Assembly (NCBI GenBank): GCA_963826795.1
Contig: CAWGYT010000023.1
Location: 12,929-76,928, forward strand
Direction of reading: 5' to 3'
Origin: CAWGYT01 sp963826795
Lineage (GTDB): Bacteria > Planctomycetota > Planctomycetia > Pirellulales > Pirellulaceae
Length of the DNA: 64,000 nucleotides
The notes below the pieces were generated by a model that was not told where the DNA came from, searched no databases, and was given only the letters and a program-made list of their open reading frames with translations. The translations under genes were made by a program, and so were the position numbers. Below are positions 1 through 12,097 of the stretch, piece by piece (within the stretch, counting starts at the first letter, position 1; the number at the start of each line of letters is the position of its first letter).

Positions 1-823
1 CGATTCTCGCAGCTTACTGCATCTATACAAAACAAATCGCCGTCTTGGCCTCCGTCGGGGGGCTCGTCTTCACGCTGGCGTTGATTCGATTCGTGCTCTT
101 GAGAGCCGAGCAGGCTCAATCGGCACCCAACCTGTTCGCGTCATTGGAGTTTCGTTTTCGATACGAGTCTTGGGTCGCGCTTCTTGCCGGAGGTTCGTTA
201 CTGTTGACCGCCGGTTTCGCCTCGTCGACACACTGGCTCGAACTTTTGCCTCAGAGCTCGAAGCTGGCAAAACCTGTCCTGGGAGTCTACTTTGCCATCG
301 CCCTGGTACCGCTCTTTGTACCGCTTTATTACTTTATGATTGGGCGAACCGAATCCATCCTCATTTTGTCTTGCGTGACGGCAGCGGTTGCGGTGTTGCT
401 GGCGATCGCCTGTCGCTTCATTTCAGGGCTAGTCGTCGTTCTGCTGTTGGTCATGGCGTTCGCGACTTTCACTCTGAGTGTCTTATTCGCAGCTGAGTCC
501 TATGCTTCGGGACAAGCGACGTTAGAACCGCTAACCATCGTGGCCTTGGGACTTGCGCACGTGTCGGTGGTAACCGTCGTGCTCCTGCTGTGGCGCTCCG
601 CGTCACCGCGTCTCGTGCGGCCATCAACTTCGACGCTGTTTCTGCTTGCGGCCTTCCTACTGGTCAGCTTTTGCCGAGAAGTGTCTGACAAACTTGGGGA
701 GGGCTTTGCCATCCGCGGGATCGCGTTACAGCGTCCGGCATCATCGAACTGTGCGTCCTCGTGCTCATCTTCCTGTTCTGGACCGTATGGTTTCTTCCCC
801 GGCAGGCGGCGACAGCCACGTGA
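1..823 (+). CDS. Polytopic membrane protein, 5'-partial, frame broken near its end
   Basis: The reading frame is open to the left edge of the window, so the N-terminus is missing. About eight hydrophobic segments follow one another (for example WVALLAGGSLLLTAGFA, VLGVYFAIALVPLFVPLYYF, SILILSCVTAAVAVLLAIA and LVVVLLLVMAFATFTLSVLF), which predicts a multi-spanning inner-membrane protein. Around 690-736 the frame shifts. In the new frame a last hydrophobic segment (GIIELCVLVLIFLFWTVWFL) is followed by a polar tail and a TGA at 821-823. The original frame instead runs on into the downstream repeat and loses membrane character, so the shift is probably one missing or extra base. I do not recognise the family. 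The stop codon touches the first base of the GGGGTCAG repeat, so the repeat may have replaced or trimmed the natural 3' end. Confidence 0.55.
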
Positions 824-1012
824 AAAAGGGGTCAGGTCTTTTTGTTTCGGAAGCTGGTGGAAACAGGGGATTTCTTGGCTTTGTTTGGAGTGGAGTCGCC
901 GGCGATCTTCGGTCGACGAGTGCTGGCCGCGACGCGTCGCCACGCCGGACCGCTCGACTCGTTTCACTGTTCTTCCCAATCTTCCTGCGTGCGAATTCCT
1001 GACCCCTTAAAG
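823..1012. repeat. GGGGTCAG element, class A, copy 1
   Basis: A ~190-bp block starts with AAAAGGGGTCAGGTC and ends with CCTGACCCCTTAAA, so its ends are inverted copies of each other. The interior is GC-rich and has no credible coding signal. A second, nearly identical copy follows directly in the same orientation. The outer sequence GCCACGTGA before the left end recurs between the two copies, which gives a tandem period of 201 bp. Confidence 0.85.
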
Positions 1013-1024
1013 CAGGCCACGTGA

Positions 1025-1210
1025 TAAAGGGGTCAGGTCTTTTTGTCGGAAGCTGGTGGAAACAGGGGATTTCTTGGCTTTGTTTGGAGTGGAGTCGCCG
1101 GCGATCTTCGGTCGACGAGTGCTGGCCGCGACGCGTCGCGACGCCGGACCGCTCGACTCGTTTCACTGTTCTTCCCAATCTTCCTGCGTGCGAAGTCCTG
1201 ACCCCTTAAA
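1025..1210. repeat. GGGGTCAG element, class A, copy 2
   Basis: Second tandem copy of the class A element, almost identical to the first apart from a 2-base difference near the left end and a few substitutions. It has the same inverted termini (AAAGGGGTCAGGTC and CCTGACCCCTTAAA). It ends about 130 bp upstream of the YebC-family gene, so any promoter for that gene must lie in or just after this repeat. Confidence 0.85.
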
Positions 1211-1343
1211 GCAGGTAAGATGACAGGTAATCGACGACGCGATAGAGTAGTGTAGCGGCACGAGCTGAAGAAGAAGGGTTCGGGCTACATTTAACCCGTT
1301 CGATGGCTACGCACAATCTGTGACAAGAGAAGAGATCATTGCT

Positions 1344-2066
1344 ATGGGAAGAAGTTTCGAAAATCGGAAGGCTTCGATATTCAAGACGGCAGGTCAGAAA
1401 TCGAAGCTCTATGCCAAGTATGGCAAGCAATTGTATGTCGTTGCCAAGAACGGTGTTGCGGACCCTGAATCCAATCCGGCCTTGCGGAATTTAATTGAGA
1501 AAGCCAAGCGGGAACAGGTCCCGGCTCACGTGATTGAGAAGGCGATCGAAAAAGCCAGCGGCGTGGACGGCGAGGACTTTGCATCGGCCCGTTACGAAGG
1601 ATTCGGTCCTGGGGGCTGTTTGGTGATCGTCGATTGTCTGACGGATAACCCCAAGCGCACGATTACGGAGGTCCGCAACTGTTTCACGAAGACTGGCTCC
1701 AAACTGGGAACGGCAGGTTCGGTCGCACACTTGTTCGACCATCTGGCGATTCTGCGTTTCAAAGGGGAGAACGAAGAACAGGTGCTCGAATCGATGTTGG
1801 ACGCTGGCGTGGATGTCGACGAGATCGAATGCAAAGACGGCTATCTGACGATGTTTGCTCCCGCCGGCGAGTTTTACAAAGCCAAGACTGCACTGTTGGA
1901 AGCATTTCCAGAAATTGAATTCGAGGTCCAGGAAATCAGCTTCCTCCCGCAGGCGAGCACGGAAATTTCTCCGGCGGACGTGCCCCTGTTCGAAAAGTTC
2001 ATCAATATGCTGAACGATTGTGATGATGTGCAGGAAGTCTACCACAACGCCACCGTACCCAGCTAG
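1344..2066 (+). CDS. YebC/PmpR family protein (YeeN type)
   Basis: A 240-residue protein with the full YebC-like fold. The N-terminus MGRSFENRKASIFKTAGQKS, the central YEGFGPGGCLVIVDCLTDN and the C-terminal DDCDDVQEVYHN are family hallmarks, and the length matches E. coli YeeN (238 aa). Family members are cytoplasmic. They have been described as DNA-binding regulators and, more recently, as factors that relieve ribosome stalling, so the exact role here is open. The ATG at 1344 is preferred over an in-frame GTG at 1320 because a purine-rich AAGAGAAGAG lies 9-20 bases upstream and homologues begin MGR. The stop (TAG, 2064-2066) overlaps the stop of the convergent giant gene in the tetranucleotide CTAG. 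Confidence 0.95.
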   Translation: MGRSFENRKASIFKTAGQKSKLYAKYGKQLYVVAKNGVADPESNPALRNLIEKAKREQVPAHVIEKAIEKASGVDGEDFASARYEGFGPGGCLVIVDCLTDNPKRTITEVRNCFTKTGSKLGTAGSVAHLFDHLAILRFKGENEEQVLESMLDAGVDVDEIECKDGYLTMFAPAGEFYKAKTALLEAFPEIEFEVQEISFLPQASTEISPADVPLFEKFINMLNDCDDVQEVYHNATVPS

Positions 2067-5000
2067 GGATTGACTTCGCGACGCCCGGGTGGCACTGCCG
2101 TCTTGGGCCCACGAGTCGCACGACGGCCGATATCGGCAACCAAGGGATCGGCAAATGCCGCCATCACGGCAAGCTCATATCGACCCTTCTGGAATGCGTA
2201 AACCAGGTCGGAACTCGAGAAGTCGCCGTCGCCATCCCAGTCGCCTTCGGACCAAGCTGAATTGCCCTCGATGTTGTCTTCGTATTGGCCTGCCTGGAAA
2301 ACCGTCACGAAGTCAGACGAATCAAAGATTCCATCCAGATTGGCATCACCGATGCTCGATCCCAGAATTCGCTCGATCAAGTATTCCAGGTCAGAAAGCC
2401 CTACCTTGCCGTCGCCATCCAAATCGTAAGGACCGTTTGCAGTGCGAACTCCCGTCCGCATCGCGTTGACGTCCGCTACGGTGACTCGGCCATCGCCATC
2501 GAAGTCGCCTGGCTGGCGAGCGAAAGAGCGTTCCGGATTGTGACGCAGATAGACCTGTGGCATTCCGGGTTGGGCATCGATCCAGGCCACATACGGAGCG
2601 TCATTGTTTTCGCCGGTGGCAGCGACCGTGATCGACAGCGACTGCAACGCTCCGCCCGTCGGGCTGATACCTGAACCACTGGCGTCATCCGCAAGCACCT
2701 CGTGCAGGACGCGTTCGGCCCCTTCGGCGCTCATGACATACACTGACGATCGCCCGTCGCCACCGTCATGAACCCCGTCGTCCATCCAGGTCAGGAACAC
2801 GTAGTCATCCGAAATCGCGAGGTCGGGCCGTCCGGCATAGCCAATCGTGTCCGAGACGCCACTGGCATTCGTCCTTGGCAGGCGGTCGGCGAAATACTGC
2901 GGGACCATCTCTTCCCAGTCTTCGCCGGGAGGGGCCATTCCCGTAAAATCCTGCCGGATGACCATGGCTTCCACCTGATCCTCTCGGTCGGTGATCCGGT
3001 GCCAGGCGACGTACACATCCGCTTGAATTTGAAGTTCGGCTTCCAGCGTCTGTTCGTAATCGCCCTGTTGCCGTTCACCCAGAAGTCGCATGCCAACGGT
3101 CGGTTCGACCGCATCGCCCTCGGTAAACGTGCCGGCCACCCAGATGGGACCTCCCAGCGTCAGGACGGCGACATTCGCATTGGGCGCGGCGGGACACAGG
3201 ATGTTCTCATCCAGAATTCCGTGCCCCACCGAGACGGCGACGTCAAGGTCGTGATCGCCCTGCGAGCCATACGACGAGGCGACGGCCACTCGAAATCTGG
3301 CGGTGGCCAGATCGTATTCCGAGACGTCTGCCGTCGGATTGACGCTGGCCGTCAAATCGCTGGCGTCTCGGAAATTGACAAAGCAGGTAGGTTCGAAAAT
3401 ATATTGAATCACGTTGACGTGGCTCATCCCGGTCGAGGTGTCAAGCCAGCCCAGGAGCGCGCTTTCATCGGCGAATGGTACGAACTGAGGATGATCGGCC
3501 GTGCCGGATTGCAGGTTCGCGTTATTGACGCGAGTCCAACCTCCGACGCCATCCAGCCGAGCGACCTCGATGGTGCTTGCGCACCGACGCGTCGATCTTG
3601 GTCCAGGCGACGAGCAGTTCGGTTTCCAACTTCTGCGTGATCGTGTTGAAATTCTTGATTTCCACAACCGTCGGCCGACGCGACTGTTGGGCATCGCGAC
3701 TCACACCGCCGCCGGTGGCGCTCCCATCGAAGGAGGTCCAATCTCCGCCTGCATTGGAATGGTAGGCGAGATAAACTTCGGAATTACCGTTTCGCCAATC
3801 GACCCACGTGACATACACGCCGAATTCCGTGGCGAAGGTCGACTCTTCGAATCCTCCAACTTGGGTCAGCCCGCCGCCCGTTGCCGACCCGCTCAGTTCG
3901 ACCCAGTCGCCGGTCAGGTCAGGCCCTTGGGAGAGCGAGAAGGCGGGTTCCGGGGCGGGCGTCTGATCGATCGTATTGACTCCGGCACCGCCATCGATCG
4001 AATCGACACCGTCACCGCCGTCGATCACATCGTCGCCGTCACCGCCTTCCAGCAGGTCATCACCGGCCTGTCCGTAAATCGTATCGTCATCGTCCCGACC
4101 TGACGCAGCGCCCGGGCCGCCGATAATGTAGTCGCCGTGTTCGCCGCCATAAATCGTGTCATTGCCCAGCCCCGCGATGATGATGTCGGCGCCGCCCAGC
4201 GCCTCGATGACGTCATCGCCGGGTCCACCTTCAATGTGGTCGCCGAACAGAATTCCGTCCTTCAGGTTCGGGTCGTTTCGGCCGGCGTCCGATCCGACGA
4301 TGTGGTCGCTGCCGCCATCGCCTAGCAGGCGATTCCCAATCCCGTCGCCGGCCCAAAGGAAATCATCGTCGGGTCCGCCCGCCAGCGTATCGACGCCGCC
4401 GTCGCCATGCAGCTGGTCGCGGCCAGCGTCTCCGTCCAGAGTATCGTTTCCTGGTCCGCCTTCGAGAATGTCATCTCCGGTACCGCCGACCAACGTGTCA
4501 TTGTCCTGTTCTCCCATCAGGCGATCGTTGCCGGGGCCGCCGTCCAGCAGGTCGTCGCCCAGGTATCCGTAAAGTACATCGTTGCCCAAGTCTCCAAAGA
4601 TCAAATCAATTCCCGTGTGGCCCAGCATCAGGTCGTCACCGTCGCCGCCGCGCATCACGTCGTCATTTGCGCCGCCGCGCATCGTGTCGTTATCCGGTCC
4701 GCCGGCCAGGTCGTCCTGGCCGTTGTCGCCGTACATGACATCGCTGCCTTGATTGCCACGCAAGAGATCATCGCCGTTGTTTCCTTCCAGCACGTCGTTG
4801 CCATCGTCGCCGAAGATCTGGTCGTCACCGTCCTGGCCGAGCGCGTGATCGTTGCCCGTTCCGGCGTCGATCAGGTCGTCTTGCGTGCCACCTTCGAGAT
4901 AGTCATCGCCCGCGTCGCCGAATAGTGAATCGGTGCCGGACCGGCCAAAGATCTTGTCGTCGCCTTCGCCGCCGCGGATCAAATCGTTTTGATTTCCGCC

Positions 5001-8000
5001 GTCGAGCGTATCGTTCCCGGCATCGCCGCGGATATCGTCTTCGCCATCGTCACCGAAGATCTGATCACCCTCGTCACCGCCTTCCAGGATATCGTTCCCG
5101 TCGTTGCCGTGTAGAACGTCGTTGCCCTTTTCGCCAAAGATCAGATCGTCATCGTCGTCGCCGTTGACGGTGTCACCATGGTTGCCGCCGTAGATCGTGT
5201 CGCGGTCGGTCTGGTCGGCGGCAATTGGCGCGCCCTTCGGGCCTTCGTTTCCATGAATCGTGTCTTTCTCGTCGCCGCCGTAAAGCAGATCGTCTCCTAA
5301 ACCTCCGGAGATCGAGTCGGGACCTTCATCGCCGTGAATGACATCGTTTCCAGCGCCGCCGTACAAGTCGTCGGCCTCCGATCCCCCCTCGATGTTGTCA
5401 TTCCCTTGGTCGCCATGGATTTCATCGATGCCCGCGTCGCCGAACAGCCAGTCGTTACCGCCATCGCCATGGATGGTATCGTTGTCTTCACCGCCATAGA
5501 TCGTGTCGGCCTCGGTTCCACCGTCGATCGTATCGTTTCCCGACCCGCCTTCAATGTAGTCGGCGCCGCCCTGGCCCTTGATCACGTCATCTTCATCTCC
5601 TCCGAAAATCGTATCCGCGCCGCGGTTGCCCTCGATCGTGTCGCCACCGGTTCCGCCGTCGATCAGGTCGTCGCCTTCACCGCCGAAGAGGTGGTCAATT
5701 CCGCCTTCACCCAGAATCACATCATTTCCGTTTTCACCGTAAATCGTGTCGTTGTCGTCTCCTCCGTAGATCACGTCGCGATCGACGCCTCCCGTGATGG
5801 TGTCGTTGCCCGCATTGCCGAACACGAGGTTCAGGCCATCACCAGCGATGATCTGATCGTCGCCCCCGCCGCCGTGAACTTCATCGTCGCCTTCACCCGC
5901 ATCGATCGTATCGCCGAGACCGCTCTCGTTGCCGCCTCGAATCGTGTCGTCTCCCTCACCGCCAGTCAGCGTGTCCATGCCGTCCTGGCCGTCGATTGTA
6001 TCGTTGCCAATTCCGCCATCGATCGTGTCCTTGCCCGATCCGCCAATCAGGACATCGTTGCCGGAACCACCCACGAGTTCGGCCGGTTGATAGACGTCGA
6101 TATCAATGGTGATCCAATCGTCGCCGGACCCTGCATCCGCCAGGATCGACTTGACATGCGCCGTGGGAAATGTCTCGATCACGCCGAAGGCTGATACGAC
6201 GAGCATGTCGTCCGCGCCGTCGGGTGTGCCGGTGCGCGTCACGCTGAAGATCTCGTCGATTTCATCTTGTTCGATCGAGCGATTGAAGGCCTGCGAACCG
6301 ACCGAGAGGACCAGCTGGCCTTCGTCCGTCAAGGTAGCCAACGTTCCAGTCGGTGGCGCGGGGGGACCGCCGGGTAGCGTGCAGCGGAAAATCTCGTTGA
6401 AACGGCCCAGGGATTTCTGGGTGAATGGAAAATTGAAATCCTTCAGTGCCGTGTTCAAGTTGGCTTCCAGCGTGCCAGTCAATTCCCCCGTCAATTTCAG
6501 GCAGCCTTCCTCGGACACGAATTCGTCGCCACGCACCTTGCCATCGCCGTCATGGTCCAGCAGGTCCGCCGCCAGGCTGGCTTCCAACCCGCCACCCACG
6601 TTGACTTCCAGCAGGCCATCGACGCCCGCGCCCACACCGGCCAGAGCCTTACCGCTCAATGACAGCTGGTCGATGTCCGCGCCCGACCCATCCGGCGCGG
6701 CCGTGTCGCTGGCGTAGAAGCCCAGCAGAAGGTCGAGCGGATCGCCCGTGTTGAAAAACTCTCGCAAGCCGGCCGTGTCATACCCGAAAGTGAGTTTGAA
6801 GAAAGATTCGATGCTGCCGTAGATCCCTGCGTCCAAGAACGGCGGGTAGATCGGGACGGTCATCTCGATCGGCACCGCCAGGTCGAGAGAGGGAAGTGTG
6901 ACGGTGAAGATTTCCGCTTCTCCCAGGCCGAGTATAAACTCGAACAGTCCCAGGGGTCTCTCGAGCAACGGGAATTCCACTTCAAATCCGGAAGTCGCGG
7001 CGCGGCCGAGGGACAGATCGAGATCAGGGGCCTCCGCCAACAGATCGTCGAGGGCCGAGTTCCCAGTCACCAACGTCACCTGTTGATCCAGGTTGAACGA
7101 AAGATCCGATCGACGCGCATCGAAGCTGTCGTCCTGGTTGCCATCCCGATCCAGATCGGCGCCGAAGCGCAGCGTTCCGAATTCGATGACCGTCCCTGTT
7201 TTGCCGGAGGTGACTTCAATCGCGTCGGTGAGATCGCTGACCCTGAGTGCGATCTCGGCAAAGATCTCAAGCGGCTTGAGAAACGGGAACGCCGTCGAGG
7301 CGATTTCGATCAGCGAGTCGGGATCCGGAATCAAGTCGCCGATCACGGGAAATGGCGCGGCAATGACTTTCAGGATGGGGCGAATGCCGTCAAACAGGTT
7401 GTCGATGCCGACCAAGACCGGGCCGATTGTTTCGCTCAGGAATTCACCAAGGTTAATGCCCAGTCCGTCGTAGGTCACTTCCGGGATGTTGCCCTTCAGG
7501 TCCGAACCATCGAAATCCCAATCGATGCTGATCGTCGTCTCGATGGACGGCATCCATGTAAGTGGTTCGCCGTCGATGCTCAGCCCCGCTCCCACAACCA
7601 GATCGATATCGGCGCAGCCATCGAGCCCGGTGGCCGACATGTCGATGAAATTTCCAGCCGGCAATTCGTCGAGGGTCAGTCTGTTGTCGTCGATGCCCGT
7701 CAGATCGACACGGAACCCCGCATGAAACGCCGTGGGTTGTCCGGTGCTGGTGGAGCAAGTGCTGTGGCTCGTGTCGGCTTCGGCCGTCACTTCGATAAAT
7801 CCCAGGCGGCCAGCAAGCGATCCCGCGACGTCAACATCCAGGTTGACTCCGATCAGGTCGCTCTTCGTGTCGATGTAGATTCCGTCCTTGCTAACGCCGA
7901 ATGTCAAGCTAAAGTCGTAGCTGCCCTTGACGTCGAGACTCGCGTCGAAACTGGCTCCCAGTGCAGGCAAGCCCAGGTTGGTATTCGTGTGGATCGCGTT

Positions 8001-11000
8001 GTCGCCGGTCTTGTCGATCGGTACTTCGGACAGATCGAGCGTGAAGCGAATATCGTCCAAGTTGCTGAGATCAACCGTCACCTGGCCACCCAATTGCGCG
8101 TCGATGACCGATTCGATCGCGGCGGTGACCTCGGCGAGGGAAAAGTCGTCAACCAAATCCAGCGCCCCGTTGATCTCGAGACGCAGGCCGCGGATGAAGT
8201 TCGCGGCGTCATCGATCGCGTTTCCGATCAGCGGCAAATCGAGGCCGAAGACCTGCGACTGCAGAGCGTTTTCCAGGGCTTCGAATAAATCGTCCAGGGC
8301 GTCCGGCAACGCGGCCAGATCGCTCTCCAGGTCGACACTTGCGATGAGCGTGTCGAAGTCGGGTGGCGAGATGAGCACCGTCGTGCTGCTCGGCCGATTC
8401 AAGTCGTCGATCTGAAAATGCAGGTGGTCGCTTCCCACGACAATGGCTGGTTCGGCGATGAGATAATCGAACTCCAATTGTCCGCTTGCCGAGACTTCCA
8501 GGGCCGCCTGGTCTAAATCGTGGATCAGGTAGCGTCCGCCAATCGCGGAATCCTCCAGCCCAATCGTGATGGCGGCCGGCTGGCTTGGCAAAGGGTTCGT
8601 GAAATCTGCCGCGATGACCAGCGATCCCTTGTCGAGGGCAAGGTCGAGCACGCCCAGAGAACCGTTGGCAGTCAGGGTTCTGCCACCGCTGGGTGCGTTG
8701 ACATACACGTTTGTATTGAGAAAGGACGTCGTGGCCAGGTACGCCTCGGGTGCCTCGGGAACCGTCAGGTCGAACTCGTAATCAAGTTGCAATTCCGTTG
8801 AAACTCGGGCATGGACCGGGTCGCCGGTGCCCGCGAATTCACCAATCCCGTCCAGCGCCGCGCTTCCTGTCGCCGATGCCAACTCGGAAATGCTCAGTCC
8901 AAAATCCAGTACGTTTTGGGCGACGTCGCCGGTCAGAGTCAAGCCGATGTCGATTGTCGCGGCAGCCGTCTCCACGACGACGTCACTGGCCAGGTGCAGC
9001 GTCGGGTCGATCAACGCCTGGATCTCATTCGCGATGACACGGGAGACATCTTGCAGGCGCGCGGCATTACCGGCAACCGATTCATACGCCTCGAATCCAG
9101 CCCTGACCACGTCGGCGACCGCCTCGATGGCTTGCGCGTCGACCAGATCGTTCAGCGTGGCACCGATCGAGTTGAGCGCTTCGACCGGCGTGTCATGCCA
9201 GTTCACGACGGCGCTGATTCCGTCCGCTAACGACGCGGCGAGGGAGTCGATCGTCAGGTTCGAGAAATTCCCCAGGACGCCGGTATTGGACAGCGAAAGG
9301 TCGATCTCGTCCGGTTGACTCAAGTCGGCTACCGTGGCGGTAATGGCTGCCCCGGGCGCTAGGGGCACGTCAAACAAGCCGTCCTGGACAGCCACGTTGT
9401 TCAGGGTGAGCGCCGTGGATCCGGATTGGAAAAGGGGGACGTGAAGAAGCGACTCGGGCGTTGCGAGTCCGTCGAGCAACTCTCCGAGAGTTGCTTCGGT
9501 GCTTGCCGTGTCCGGATGACCCAACTCCGCGCGGAATTCACTCGTGCCGCTGTACCTGCCCCCTGAAAAGTCGATTCCTACCATGCCGTATTGGGCTGAA
9601 CCTGCGATGTTCCGCGCGTTCTGGTCGGTTTGGCCGTGAATCGTGATGTGGTCCGCTGAGAACTGTTCTTCGGGCGGCTGACCCGGGTGCGTGAGATCGA
9701 CCTCAAATTCGAATTCGATCGCGGCTGTTGACGTGAGTTGGGCGAGCGAGTTGGTCGTGAAGTGCGACACGGGCGAAGCGTCGTCGGTGAACTCAAGGGG
9801 CACCGAAGTTCGTTGTGGAGCAAAGTCCATGGAAATGGGCAACACCAACCGGTTCGACGACGGGTCGTAATCCACGTCGATGCCCAAGAGATCCGCGAAT
9901 TCTTGTGCCGTTTGAAACGAGGGCTGGCCATCCTCGCCGCGCCATGCCGCGACTTGATTGAAATATTCAGCAGCGCCAATGAATTGATTGCCGAGTGTTG
10001 CTCCCTGTGCGAACGGGACCGCGGTCCGCAGGATCGACGAATCGCTGAAGCCGGCCACGAACGTTCCGAATAGTCCGAGCCCGCTCAGCAAGCTGTCGGC
10101 GTTCACATGGCCGAAGTTCTGAAGTTCCGCGAAGTCCCCATTCACCGTGACGTTCGGGTCCGTCTGACCCACCGCAAGCCCCGAAACCGAGATGCCGGGC
10201 GATCCGGAAGCGGTCCAAGTGCCCAGGGTCGCCGACACTTCGAACGACGCGTCCAATGGACCTGAAGCGACGCTGATGTTCGCGACATCTTCAGCATCAT
10301 AACCATTCAGTTCGGACAGCGTCACATTTTGCAGATCATCCGGCACGACATCATTCAAGGTGATCTGAGCCTCGGCATCGAGATGAATGCCGACAATCGC
10401 GGAGGCATCCAGAAACCCAACGGTCAGTTCGACTGCCGCGTCGAGGGTGTTCATGTCCACGGAAACGTCGATTTCGGTGCCTCGTACGAAGAAGGCCTGC
10501 TCGGTGCTGAGATCTGGATTCAGGTTGATTCCAAAGGCCAGGGATAGATCGACAGAACCGATAACTTCAGCGTCCAAAACGGTATCGCTCGCCAAGCCCA
10601 GCAAGTCTCCCTGCGCGCCAAAATCAAGTCGAAGCCTTTCGGTCATTTGGACATCGTGCACGGTCAATTCGAATCGCAGTTCGCTGGCTGGCTCCGAAGC
10701 CAGGCCTCCCGAGATCGAGGTCACTTCCGGCAGTGAAGACAGGAAGTTCACGAAATCATCCGTGCCGGATTCTGAACCGGCCAGACCGTCAAAGTAATCT
10801 TGAATCGGCTCGACCAACTTATGCTGCAAAGTTTCGCCCACATCGACAACTCGGCCGACGCTTAAGGGAGTCGCGTCTTCACGGGTAACCAGCCCGAACG
10901 GTTCGTTGAGCTCTCCGAGCCGGGTTGTTTCACTGGCCCAACCGGCCAAGGCGTCCAACCCCGACACGAGAGCCGTCGCCTGCCCCTGGTCGATCGTCGC

Positions 11001-11147
11001 CGATACGAAATCTCCGGCCAGCAGCTGACGGCCCTCAAGGAGCTCAAAGTTGGGGTTGACCCAGCGACGTTTGCGACGGAGCGCTGACTTTCGGGATCCA
11101 GATTCTGTGCGACGCGTCCTGAAGAACCTGTTCGAGGAAATGCTCAT
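2063..11147 (-). CDS. Giant secreted LEPR-XLL / RTX-repeat / dockerin protein (one frame shift)
   Basis: About 3,030 residues if one frame shift is repaired. Start ATG at 11147 is chosen because CGGAGC lies 7 bases upstream; a further upstream ATG at 11234 lacks a site. After a basic N-terminus comes the planctomycete export/anchor motif NFELLEGRQLLAGD (LEPR-XLL type). About 1,600 residues of beta-rich, Asp-rich sequence follow, then roughly 70 RTX nonapeptides (GGxGxDxxx, bases ~3955-6075) that should bind calcium. Next comes a region of WTSFDGSATGGG-like propeller repeats, then a dockerin-like tail with DFDGDG, DLDGDG and DWDGDGDF calcium loops. Near 3580 the frame changes (after WTKIDASVRK the sequence continues as TIEVARLDGVGG in another frame), consistent with one lost base. 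A cell-surface adhesin or matrix protein is the likely role; no enzyme domain is visible. Confidence 0.85.
3955..6075 (-). repeat. RTX (hemolysin-type calcium-binding) nonapeptide array
   Basis: Inside the giant gene, a 2.1-kb run codes for about 70 imperfect 9-residue GGxGxDxIx units almost without interruption, with short breaks such as GPKGAPIAADQTDRDT near 5220. In DNA this is a degenerate 27-bp tandem repeat rich in CGTCATCGCC-like words on the plus strand. It is the kind of repeat that can slip or recombine and it complicates assembly. Confidence 0.9.
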
Positions 11148-11473
11148 TTTGGTAGCTCCGTTTGGCGAATAGCCAGAGAGAAGTGGCGTGCCGAGTCGAT
11201 CGGACATCGTCACGGTCGGCTGATACCGGCTCATGCGCTAAAACGGGTCGCAAGGGATCAAAAAAACTCGAGAGACGACCAACGATCGCGGGAAGCGGTG
11301 GCTTGGTCGCCTGAGAGTCGGGTCCATACGAAATCGTCGAGGGGCGGTCGAGGGGCGACCGAGGGACGATCGCGTTCTCGATCTTGCTACAATGAACCCC
11401 TCGGGGGCGGCCGCGATTTGTGGACGCTTCTGACGGTCTGACGGTCTGACGGTACGAATGCGAGTTGCACCAG
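11148..11473. promoter_or_regulatory. Divergent intergenic region with 8-bp tandem repeat
   Basis: This region separates the giant minus-strand gene from the plus-strand sigma factor gene and should hold promoters for both. A GC-rich GAGGGGCGGTCGAGGGGCGACC stretch (about 11339-11360) is followed by four tandem copies of TCTGACGG at 11426-11453, only ~20 bases before the sigma start. No clear -35/-10 pair was found. The tandem octamer could be an operator or a slippage tract. Confidence 0.35.
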
Positions 11474-12097
11474 ATGGAACGTGTTTGCGAAATACTTCAG
11501 GCGATTGATTCGGGCCGCGCGGTTGATACCGATCAGCTGCTTCCCGCCGTGTACGCGGAACTCAAACAAATGGCCGGCGCGATGATGGCCCATGAGGCTC
11601 CTGGGCAAACGTTACAAGCCACGGCGTTAGTGCACGAGGCGTATTTGCGTTTGTTTCAAAATAAGTCGGCCCGAGATGACGAAACGGGGGAGACCGATGC
11701 CTCGGACACGCCGCCCTTGGAGGGCTCCTCGACGCTGGGTTGGACCAGCCGGGGGCATTTTTTCGCGGCGGCTGCCGAGGCCATGCGGCGGATCCTGATC
11801 GATGCGGCGCGACGAAAAAAGCGACAAAAACGCGGCGGCGATCACGCTCGCGTCGATCTGGATCCAGCCGTGCTGTTGATCGATTCGCCGCCCGACGAGT
11901 TGCTCGATCTCGACGAGGCGCTCCGTCGGCTGGAAGCGAAGGACAAGATGAAGGCGGATGTCGTCAAATTGCGGTATTTCGCGGGGCTGACCGTGGAACA
12001 AACGGCTAAGGCGCTCGAGATTTCTGAGCCAACCGTCAAACGCCATTGGTCGTACGCCCGCGCCTGGCTGCGTCGGGAGACGCACAAGGACGAATGA
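11474..12097 (+). CDS. ECF RNA polymerase sigma factor (Sig-70_X6/ECF_sub type), paired with kinase 1
   Basis: A 207-residue sigma-70 family factor. The sigma-2 part contains QTLQATALVHEAYLRL and the -10 binding region GHFFAAAAEAMRRILID. Sigma-4 has a helix-turn-helix in LTVEQTAKALEISEPTVKRH. This subgroup (planctomycete and acidobacterial ECF_sub/TIGR02999-like) is typically encoded next to a Ser/Thr kinase, as here: the kinase gene starts 236 bp downstream on the same strand. ATG at 11474 is used; a TTG at 11465 is in frame but neither start has a strong ribosome site. No anti-sigma factor is adjacent, so the kinase may control it; that is inference. Confidence 0.93.
   Translation: MERVCEILQAIDSGRAVDTDQLLPAVYAELKQMAGAMMAHEAPGQTLQATALVHEAYLRLFQNKSARDDETGETDASDTPPLEGSSTLGWTSRGHFFAAAAEAMRRILIDAARRKKRQKRGGDHARVDLDPAVLLIDSPPDELLDLDEALRRLEAKDKMKADVVKLRYFAGLTVEQTAKALEISEPTVKRHWSYARAWLRRETHKDE

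Noticed and set aside
765..1178. Long minus-strand frame across the two class A repeats
   Set aside because: Its length results from the tandem duplication; sequence is repeat-derived and low in coding character.
4150..6200. Long plus-strand frames opposite the RTX array
   Set aside because: Shadow of the 27-bp periodicity of the giant minus-strand gene; Ser/Pro/Val-rich composition expected from the antisense of GGxGxD repeats.
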